A stretch of DNA of 33,475 bases from assembly GCA_030537295.1 (NCBI GenBank), contig JAUNNU010000019.1:1-33475 (forward strand). Reading direction: 5' to 3'. Positions 24,534 to 31,324 of this stretch are shown one piece after another. Position numbers and translations under genes: made by a program. A model generated the notes under the pieces. The model was not told the DNA's origin. It worked only from the letters and a program-made list of their open reading frames with translations, and searched no databases. Each line of letters opens with the position of its first letter. Position 1 is the first letter of the stretch. This DNA is from Bacteroidia bacterium (GTDB lineage Bacteria > Bacteroidota > Bacteroidia > Bacteroidales > F082).

Positions 24534-27119
24534 CTATTCCTTCACAAATTTCCTTGTCACAACCTGTCCGCCAATGAAACTGACCATATAGACACCTGAA
24601 GGAAGGTCTTCGATATCGATTGTCGTCTCGCCTTCAAAAACGAAGTTGCGGATTTCCTGACCCTGCATGTTCAAGATGTGACAGCAGATACGACCTTTAT
24701 CGTAATTCGTTGAAAGTCTTAATGTTGACTTTGCAGGATTTGGTCTCATGCTGACCTCAAACGGGTCGTTGTGGTCAATCAAGGTAGGAACATCATCAAC
24801 CACTGCGATGCTGTTGCTGTAGCTGACGACGGCACCTGACAACCTTAATATCGGGTTGTCGGCGGCACTGCAATTCGGGCAGTTGTTCTGGCCGTTCACA
24901 CAGTCAGGATAGTTAGGATGGCATTGGTCGATGTATGTCGGATCGAACTGATAGAAAATGTTTGCATTTCCGTTGCCGACATATTCGCTGAGGTCGAAAT
25001 CCCAAACCATACCCATTGAACCCGGGCACCATCCTGAACGTTCGTATGTCCATGTGCCGTTCTGCGGCTGGCAGCCGTAAGGGTTAGGATTGCATGTCAA
25101 CCAGTTGTGCTGGTCATATTTCTTTGTTCCGTTGACATAAACATGATGTGTGTTATTGCTGAATTCAGCTGCGTTGTCGGTGTTGTATGCGCCGTTGGTG
25201 CCGCTGCTCCAGTTGTGACCTGTGGTGATAACCTTCAAGTTTGCCTTCTGTGTCCCATCAGGGAATGTGTAATTGATTTCAGGAACTGGCTGTTGATTTG
25301 CATAATCGCCAAAATCGTAGATACCGAACCATAACTCATTCATATCCACATATTTATATTCCGGAGTTCCTTTCGTATAGCTGAAAGTGGCGATAGGGGC
25401 ATAACCGTTGCCGCTCCATGTCTGGAAATAAAGTTCGAACTCAACGAGACCCTGAAGCAATGTCGTGTAGTCTGTGACGTCGAGGTCGGCTTCGCATTCC
25501 ACACCGAACGGAGCGATGTAACGGAAGAGTTCAACCCATTCGCCACGGTAGTTCTTCACGCGGCAATAACCGACACGGTCATACGGGTCGCAACCGCCGA
25601 CACACTGATGCTGATAATTCAATCTGATGTCGTTGAAAGCGTTGACGTGTGAAGGGAATACATATTCAGCTGTGTTTGTCTGCTGATTCGGTGTCACCAC
25701 GAGGTCGCCGTTAAAAGCGGTCACTTCAATATTGTTATATTCGTTAGTAACTGTAAATGAATTATTTGCAGTTGTTGTCTTTCCTCCGCTCTGTGTGATG
25801 GAAGCCGTCATGTCGAAGCTGCCGTAAGATGTCGGAGTCCATGTCGTGTACCAATAACCGTTTGAAGGATCGTCAGGATAAGCCGTTGAAAGTTCCATTG
25901 TCTCGCCGTTGATTGACATTGTAACGTCTTCAAATTTGATGGCATCGCCGTGTTCGATGTATGCACTGAGAACAAGGAGAATCGGGTCGTTCAATGTAGG
26001 TGCATAGACTGTCGTGCCGTTATAAGGGCGGCGGATTGTTATTTCCGGAGTGTATGCATCCGGGTCAACGACTTCGAATGTACGTGTTACTGACGGAGCC
26101 GGTTGCCAGTTTGCGTCGCCTTCTTGAACAGCTTTCACTTTCACCACGCCCGGAGTGCCATTGAGTGTCAATGTGTTTCCGTTGACTGAAGCAGGACCTG
26201 AAACGACTTCAAAACTTACAGGAAGTCCTGATGAAGCGGTCGCCACAAGTTGTATCGGGGAAGCTGATGTCAGTTTGTCTGAAATCGCCTGAAAATCAAT
26301 AAACTGTGAAGCGAGTCCGGCTGGAATTGTACGAAGTACGAAGTTGTCGTAACCTGCATGGCTGCTGTTGAGGAAGAACACGCCGTCCCACATCGCCGGG
26401 TCGAAGCGGTCACCTGAACCTGGAGTAAGTCCGCAGTTGACACCTTGGATTTCAGGAACCGGCTGGAACTCGCCTGAACATTCCGGATCAATAAACATTG
26501 AAACGCTGCCCTGACCGTTGTTGGCTTCGAGGTCAATCATCATTTTCCAGCGCATCCAACCATCGTAATCGTAGTCATAATCAACAGCTAAAGTATTGTT
26601 AGGCAACACTATACCATTGATAAAGCGATCATCGTTAGTATTGTTATACGTTGTGGTGAACCAGATACCGCCGTCCTGTGTGGGAAGGTTCGGGTTCGGT
26701 TTCGTTGTTTCATAACTCATCGGAGGGAGCACCGAGCCGTCGCCGTCAGCGTCGTAGCCGACACCGAACACTGTTCCCCAGTAGTTACGATACATGTCAA
26801 TTTCGATTTCGATTGTACCGCCTTGTGAGAAATCGAAATTCCAGCCGTTGGTGGCTTTGTGTGTGGCAATCTCACCGAAATTTGTATTGGCAGCATCGAA
26901 GAATACGCCGAGTGTCTCGTCAGGCGTTGTAGTGCCGTCGCCGCCGACATATTCGATTTTCAGCACGCCGCCGCCAGCACTGTGTTTCACAGCTTTCCAA
27001 CCGCCCTGGCCGTTGAAAGTGCCTTCCGTGTAACTGTTGAAATCATCTGTGATCTCAACCTGCGCAAAAAGTCCCAGACTTGTGAGCGCAATAAGCAAGA
27101 ATAAAGATAATTTTTTCAT
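24534..27119 (-). CDS. PNGase F-like glycan amidase with T9SS sorting domain (861 aa)
   Basis: Signal peptide MKKLSLFLLIALTSLGLFAQ. N-terminal lectin/jelly-roll-like domain (about 21-265), a Big/MBG-like beta domain (about 270-352), an Ig-like domain (about 358-460), then a region matching both halves of peptide-N-glycosidase F (about 480-770): CVGGCDPYDRVGY (506-518), GEWVELFRYIAPFGV, LDVTDYTTLL, ELYFQTW (562-568), NAAEF (649-653), NPYGCQPQNGTWTYERSGWC (679-698). By alignment from memory, Asp514 and Glu652 match catalytic Asp60 and Glu206 of PNGase F, while Glu118 is replaced by Gln566. The C-terminal RPNPAKSTLRL...FVKE is a type A sorting domain. It probably removes N-glycans from glycoproteins outside the cell, if active. 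The ATG at 27119 gives the signal peptide; the longer frame does not. It starts 26 nt after lutB. Confidence 0.85.
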   Translation of the reverse strand: MKKLSLFLLIALTSLGLFAQVEITDDFNSYTEGTFNGQGGWKAVKHSAGGGVLKIEYVGGDGTTTPDETLGVFFDAANTNFGEIATHKATNGWNFDFSQGGTIEIEIDMYRNYWGTVFGVGYDADGDGSVLPPMSYETTKPNPNLPTQDGGIWFTTTYNNTNDDRFINGIVLPNNTLAVDYDYDYDGWMRWKMMIDLEANNGQGSVSMFIDPECSGEFQPVPEIQGVNCGLTPGSGDRFDPAMWDGVFFLNSSHAGYDNFVLRTIPAGLASQFIDFQAISDKLTSASPIQLVATASSGLPVSFEVVSGPASVNGNTLTLNGTPGVVKVKAVQEGDANWQPAPSVTRTFEVVDPDAYTPEITIRRPYNGTTVYAPTLNDPILLVLSAYIEHGDAIKFEDVTMSINGETMELSTAYPDDPSNGYWYTTWTPTSYGSFDMTASITQSGGKTTTANNSFTVTNEYNNIEVTAFNGDLVVTPNQQTNTAEYVFPSHVNAFNDIRLNYQHQCVGGCDPYDRVGYCRVKNYRGEWVELFRYIAPFGVECEADLDVTDYTTLLQGLVEFELYFQTWSGNGYAPIATFSYTKGTPEYKYVDMNELWFGIYDFGDYANQQPVPEINYTFPDGTQKANLKVITTGHNWSSGTNGAYNTDNAAEFSNNTHHVYVNGTKKYDQHNWLTCNPNPYGCQPQNGTWTYERSGWCPGSMGMVWDFDLSEYVGNGNANIFYQFDPTYIDQCHPNYPDCVNGQNNCPNCSAADNPILRLSGAVVSYSNSIAVVDDVPTLIDHNDPFEVSMRPNPAKSTLRLSTNYDKGRICCHILNMQGQEIRNFVFEGETTIDIEDLPSGVYMVSFIGGQVVTRKFVKE

Positions 27120-27145
27120 TGTTTGAATTTTGTTGTTTATAATTA

Positions 27146-28495
27146 TTATTCTTTTATACCATTCGCTTCTTTCCAAAGTTGTGAAAATGTCTTCTCCGCA
27201 AAAACAGGAACAGCACGTTTCAAACCCCAGTTTTTCTTCATCAACTGCTTGTATTGCAAGTTGTTAAGAATATTGTTCTTATCCATTGCCTTTCTGTTTT
27301 CAACTTTTTTTATCATGAAATTGAAAATATTTCTCTCATCAATCAACGAATCATTTTCTCTAACGATGTCCATTCTGTTGCGAAGAATCAAATCGCTTAT
27401 CTTTATGTTGATTGGGCAAATCTCATCGCATTGATGACATGAGGTGCAGAGCGTCGCAAAATGTGAAGCCTTTTCAAAACCATCCGTAATTGGCTTAACC
27501 ACTGTCCCGACTGGTCCCGGAACCGCCATTTCATAAACGTGTCCGCCTATTGTATTGAAAATAGGACATATATTGTTACATGCGCCGCACTCAATACACG
27601 TGAAAATCTGCCGCTGATACTCTTTTTCGAGAATGTCAGAGCGTCCGTTGTCAACCAAAATCAAAAAATCAGGTTTGTTTACAACAGTGTAAACCGCTGA
27701 CACTCTGTTCTTTGAAACTTCAAAAATCGATGAAAGCGGCAACAACTTTGACATATCTTCGAGTGAAGCCACCAATTTGTCAATGCCTGTCAAGACGATG
27801 TGTTTTTTCGCTGACGCTATGGACTTCAAGACGTTTCCTTCATCTTCCGAAAAGACAACGCTGCCTGTGTCTGAAGTTATGAAATTAGCTCCAGTAATGG
27901 CAAATTCTGCATCTATATATTTATTTTTCAATACTTTACGCACGACTGTCATAAGCTGCTTCGGTTTCAGGTTCTGCTGCACTGAAAACTTTTCAACGAA
28001 ACGTTCAGAAATCTCATTATACGAAACATGTGCCGCCGAATGCTGCGGGTCGGAAGGACGCTCGTTTTCGGCATAGCAAATAAAATCGCCTGAATCTGTT
28101 TCAGTTACGTTCATTTTCTTCATCTCTAAATATGAAAGCAAACCTATCTCTTCGGCGACATTATTCTTCGTCTTGATGACATTTTTAGCCTTTTCCTTGC
28201 TGATGATTTCAAAAATCATTTGTTTAGCCTCTTCAGCGTCTTTTGCCCATTTCACGACAACTCCGTTGGCAACACAGTTGGTCTCAAAATCAACCAAAAG
28301 TTTGTCGTAATTTCTGAAAGTCTTGTTGCGGATGTTGAAAGCCCTTGATTTTTCAAGTTCAAAATCAGAGTAATGACTTGCGCGGTTTTTTGCGACCATC
28401 TTGAAAAAGTCGTAACGTGATTCCATCTTACGAAGGAAATCATTATCATTTACCATACGGTCAACGTTTTGCTTAAAAACCGAACTTTCCGCCAT
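27146..28495 (-). CDS. lutB: LutB-type lactate utilization iron-sulfur protein
   Basis: A 449-residue cytoplasmic protein with an N-terminal LUD domain and two 4Fe-4S clusters: C300/C303/C306/C310 in CIECGACNNICP and C350/C353/C356/C360 in CTSCHQCDEICP. The tail after residue about 380 (DUF3390-like, KNWGLKRAVPVF) is as in LutB/YkgF. In other bacteria LutABC oxidise L-lactate to pyruvate. Here lutA and lutC are not adjacent; the neighbours are rpiB (63 nt upstream) and the PNGase F-like gene (26 nt downstream). It may act with LutA/LutC encoded elsewhere or in another redox complex. Confidence 0.9.
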   Translation of the reverse strand: MAESSVFKQNVDRMVNDNDFLRKMESRYDFFKMVAKNRASHYSDFELEKSRAFNIRNKTFRNYDKLLVDFETNCVANGVVVKWAKDAEEAKQMIFEIISKEKAKNVIKTKNNVAEEIGLLSYLEMKKMNVTETDSGDFICYAENERPSDPQHSAAHVSYNEISERFVEKFSVQQNLKPKQLMTVVRKVLKNKYIDAEFAITGANFITSDTGSVVFSEDEGNVLKSIASAKKHIVLTGIDKLVASLEDMSKLLPLSSIFEVSKNRVSAVYTVVNKPDFLILVDNGRSDILEKEYQRQIFTCIECGACNNICPIFNTIGGHVYEMAVPGPVGTVVKPITDGFEKASHFATLCTSCHQCDEICPINIKISDLILRNRMDIVRENDSLIDERNIFNFMIKKVENRKAMDKNNILNNLQYKQLMKKNWGLKRAVPVFAEKTFSQLWKEANGIKE

Positions 28496-28558
28496 ACTAT
28501 TGTTAATAAATTTTTACAATTTCATATTTTCAGACGTGCTGCGGCACATCTTTACGAA

Positions 28559-29002
28559 TTAAATTTCTTGTTTTTCAATTTTTTCAATTCTGCGTTCATG
28601 GCGTCCGCCTTCAAAATCAGTTGTCAGGAAAGCCTGCGCTATCTCCCACCCGAGTTCGTTGCTGATGAAGCGACCGGGCAAAGAAAGAATATTTGCGTTG
28701 TTGTGCTGGCGTGCCAATTTGCCGAGTTCGACGTTCCAGCAAAGAGCCGCGCGGACATTGTGATGATGATTTGCCGTCATCTGGGCACCGTTTCCGCTAC
28801 CGCAAAGAATTATTCCAAGCGGATATTCACCATTTTCTATATCCTTCGCCAAAGGATGTATCATGTCAGGGTAATCCACACTCTCCTCCGAATAGCAGCC
28901 GTAATCCTTCACTTCATAGCCGCTATCTTTCAGTCTTTCAATAATATACCGCTTCATTGCGAAGCCACCGTGATCAGATGCAATAGGAATAATCTCTTTC
29001 AT
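28559..29002 (-). CDS. rpiB: Ribose 5-phosphate isomerase B
   Basis: Interconverts ribose 5-phosphate and ribulose 5-phosphate in the pentose phosphate pathway. Family motifs: ASDHGGF (8-14, Asp10 and His11), YPDMIHPLAKDI (44-55), the anion hole/catalytic ILCGSGNG (65-72, Cys67) and RQHNNANILSLPGRF (98-112, His100). Length of 147 aa is complete. It has a consensus promoter just upstream (29027-29034) and is probably co-transcribed with lutB, 63 nt downstream. Confidence 0.96.
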   Translation of the reverse strand: MKEIIPIASDHGGFAMKRYIIERLKDSGYEVKDYGCYSEESVDYPDMIHPLAKDIENGEYPLGIILCGSGNGAQMTANHHHNVRAALCWNVELGKLARQHNNANILSLPGRFISNELGWEIAQAFLTTDFEGGRHERRIEKIEKQEI

Positions 29003-29383
29003 AAAACAAATGTTGAAAAATTTTTACAAAAGTAGAAAAAATTTCAAAACGCCGACAATCCTTTTTCTCTAATTTTGAACAAGTTATAAATATCTAATTT
29101 ATTTTAGAATTTTATAACCTTTTGACAATCAATATTAGAATTTTATCAACAAATAATCTTTAAATTTGTTCATAACTTTATTGATAAAATTTCATTACTT
29201 TTCTAACAAGTTGAAATCTTTGAAAAATGAAAAGTTTTGAAAAGTTATAATCTTGCATTTAACAGGTTTTTCAACAGTTTTCAACAATTCATCAGTTTGG
29301 TTTTCAAGTCATTGGTGAGTTATCAACAAAGACTTATTAATGCCATTTTTTTATTTTTCTTATTAATTTAAAATCAAAAATAA
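29003..29383. other. AT-rich noncoding region with DnaA-box-like repeats
   Basis: This gene-free 381-bp segment holds the rpiB promoter and then a very AT-rich stretch with TTATCAACA at 29143-29151 and 29320-29328, TTTTCAACA at 29268-29276 and 29278-29286 (10 bp apart), and TTATGAACA on the minus strand at 29167-29175. TTATCAACA differs from the DnaA box TTATCCACA at one position. The clustering beside an AT-rich tract recalls an origin of replication, but no gene typical of an origin is adjacent. No coding frame was seen. Confidence 0.35.
29027..29059 (-). promoter_or_regulatory. rpiB promoter
   Basis: On the minus strand TACTTTTG at 29027-29034, with ATTG at 29056-29059 giving a 21-nt spacer, the same spacing as the C10 leader promoter. 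It lies 24 nt before the rpiB ATG. Confidence 0.6.
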
Positions 29384-29947
29384 TCAGATAAATCCGAGAT
29401 GTTCGAAAAGTATTTTCGTGCCGAGCAGAATCAGAATAACGCCGCCGGTGATTTCTGCGGGTTTGGAATAGCGCGACCCGAAAAAGTTTCCGATTGCGAC
29501 ACCGCCGAAACTGAAGAAGAAAGTGGTGACACCGATGATGAAAACAGAAATCCAAATGTTGACTTGCAGGAACGCAAACGAAACTCCGACGGCCAAAGCG
29601 TCGATGCTTGTTGCAATTGCAAGCATAAACATCGTCTTAAAAGCTGTCGTCGAGTCGGCTTGATCTGCTTCCTCACCTTTCACGGCTTCGCGAATCATGT
29701 TCGCACCTATTAATAAAAGCAGCCCGAAGGCAATCCAATGGTCGATGGCGACGATGAGATGCTCAAACTGCGCTCCCAAAAAATATCCGAAGACTGGCAT
29801 CAGAGCCTGAAAACCGCCAAACCAAAGTCCGCAGATGATTGCTGTTTTCAAAGAGAACTTCTTGGTTGCTAATCCTTTACAAATTGAAACTGAAAAAGCG
29901 TCCATTGAAAGTGCTATGCCGATGCCGAGTATTGTAAGAAAATCCAT
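29384..29947 (-). CDS. mntP: Manganese efflux pump MntP
   Basis: A 187-residue inner-membrane protein with six predicted membrane helices in two repeats. Each repeat carries the family acidic motif: SMDAFSVSICKG (14-25) and TSIDALAVGVSFA (about 112-124), whose Asp residues serve in Mn2+ export. The closing GGVILILLGTKILFEHLG is typical. It reads divergently from the M28 peptidase gene across 58 bp. No yybP-ykoY riboswitch could fit in that space, so Mn control, if any, must act at the promoter or elsewhere. Confidence 0.93.
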   Translation of the reverse strand: MDFLTILGIGIALSMDAFSVSICKGLATKKFSLKTAIICGLWFGGFQALMPVFGYFLGAQFEHLIVAIDHWIAFGLLLLIGANMIREAVKGEEADQADSTTAFKTMFMLAIATSIDALAVGVSFAFLQVNIWISVFIIGVTTFFFSFGGVAIGNFFGSRYSKPAEITGGVILILLGTKILFEHLGFI

Positions 29948-29966
29948 ATTAAATTTTTAAAATTGC

Positions 29967-29974
29967 AAAGTTAA
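29967..29974 (-). promoter_or_regulatory. mntP -7 box (TAACTTTG)
   Basis: Full match to TAnnTTTG on the minus strand, 19 nt upstream of the mntP ATG. It lies back to back with the M28 gene -7 box at 29983-29990. Confidence 0.6.
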
Positions 29975-29982
29975 AATTTTTT

Positions 29983-29990
29983 TACTTTTG
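29983..29990 (+). promoter_or_regulatory. M28 peptidase -7 box (TACTTTTG)
   Basis: Full match to TAnnTTTG, 15 nt before the ATG at 30006. Only 8 bp separate it from the opposing mntP -7 box, so RNA polymerase cannot occupy both promoters at once. Confidence 0.6.
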
Positions 29991-30005
29991 CAAAAAAATA
30001 TAGTC

Positions 30006-31259
30006 ATGAAAAGATTATTTGCAATTGTAATTATTTATTTAGTTTCAGTACACTTTGTTGAAGCTCAAATTGTTAATAAAATTTTACCTCCTCATCTTTA
30101 CAACCATACTTTTCCGGAAATTTCCGAACCAGATTCAAGAATTCAGGCGATGATTGAAGATTTGAAAGTTGAGGAACTTCAGGCTGATGTTGACCATCTT
30201 TGTTCGTACCACAACCGTCGGGCTAAAGGTCCATATATTTATGAAGTTCAGGATTGGTTAGTATCTGAATTTCAATCATTTGGAATTGATACTGTTGTTC
30301 TTCACCAATTTAAGCCTATAAATACTTGGGGATATGAATGGGGATTTGAGACGGCGGCCAATGTCTTGGCTGTTCAAAAGGGGACTAAATATCCGAATGA
30401 ATATGTTATATGTGGGGGTCATTACGATTCTACTGTAAAAGTTTATGAATATGATGACCCATACGCTGACACACTTCGTTCGCCTGGTGCCGATGACAAC
30501 GCTTCCGGTACTGCAGGAATTCTCGCAACTGCAAGAATATTAAGTAAATACAATTTTGAACGCACTATCATTTATGCTGCGTGGAATGCCGAAGAATGTG
30601 GACTTTGCGGCAGCAGCGAGTTCGCAAAGGACTGCGCCGCCGACAGCATCGATATCGTCGCTTACACAAACCTCGACATGACAGGCTATCTCGAACCAGG
30701 CAACGAAATGGTTATCAATCTTTTATATACTAAATGCGATTCGCTTCTCGGCAATTTCATGAAGCAGGTTGTTAATGTTTATTATCCTGAAATAAGAGTG
30801 TGGCAGGAGTGGCTGAGCAGCGGCGACACTGATTATTCTTCGTTCAATCGCAATGGTTATCAAGCGATTTCACTCAGTGAAGATGTTAATAACATGTCGC
30901 CGTTCATTCATTCAATCAACGATATTGTCGGAGTCAGTTTGAATAATTACGAACAATCCATGCTTTTCACAGGAGTGACTTTGGCGGCGGTGGCGGAACT
31001 CGCAGGCTTGTCGGATCTTTCCGTTGACGAAAATGTTAAGGAAAATTTACAAGTATTTCCAAACCCGGCTTCAGATATTGTTAAAATTAAAGGCGATTTT
31101 CAAAGTATTGATGTTTTTGACCTGACCGGAAAACAGGTCTTTAGTACCGAAAATCAAGATGAAGTTGATGTAAGTAATTGGAATACAGGAATTTATATTA
31201 TTAAGTCCGTTACTTTTGACGGTATGGTTTTTACTAATAAATTTTTCGTAAAACACTAA
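30006..31259 (+). CDS. M28 family zinc aminopeptidase with T9SS sorting domain
   Basis: A 417-residue secreted metallopeptidase. Signal peptide about 1-20 (ends VEA-Q). The M28 zinc ligands are all visible: His139 in GGHYDS, the bridging Asp164 in GADDNASG, Glu196/Glu197 in NAEECGLCGS (general base and ligand), Asp224 in NLDMTG and His302 in PFIHSINDI. The C-terminal segment about 338-417 (LQVFPNPASDIVKI, IDVFDLTGKQVFS, NWNTGIYIIKS, NKFFVKH) is a type A sorting domain. It should remove N-terminal residues from peptides outside the cell and would complement the C10 and C69 enzymes of this window. The ATG at 30006 is chosen; the longer frame starts at a TTG inside the -7 box. Confidence 0.94.
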   Translation: MKRLFAIVIIYLVSVHFVEAQIVNKILPPHLYNHTFPEISEPDSRIQAMIEDLKVEELQADVDHLCSYHNRRAKGPYIYEVQDWLVSEFQSFGIDTVVLHQFKPINTWGYEWGFETAANVLAVQKGTKYPNEYVICGGHYDSTVKVYEYDDPYADTLRSPGADDNASGTAGILATARILSKYNFERTIIYAAWNAEECGLCGSSEFAKDCAADSIDIVAYTNLDMTGYLEPGNEMVINLLYTKCDSLLGNFMKQVVNVYYPEIRVWQEWLSSGDTDYSSFNRNGYQAISLSEDVNNMSPFIHSINDIVGVSLNNYEQSMLFTGVTLAAVAELAGLSDLSVDENVKENLQVFPNPASDIVKIKGDFQSIDVFDLTGKQVFSTENQDEVDVSNWNTGIYIIKSVTFDGMVFTNKFFVKH

Positions 31260-31301
31260 CACTTTTAGGGTTTTAGGAATTGACATTTAAATTTATTGTC
31301 A

Positions 31302-31309
31302 TAATTTTG
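31302..31309 (+). promoter_or_regulatory. -7 box (TAATTTTG) for the sensor kinase gene
   Basis: Full match to TAnnTTTG, with a TTG at 31280-31282 giving a 19-nt spacer. It lies 15 nt before the first ATG (31325) and 57 nt before the second in-frame ATG (31367). Confidence 0.5.
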
Positions 31310-31324
31310 CAAAAAATTCATTTT

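Noticed and set aside
29384-29990. Mn riboswitch (yybP-ykoY) before mntP
   Set aside because: Only 58 bp separate mntP from the divergent gene and the -7 box is 19 nt from the ATG, leaving no room.
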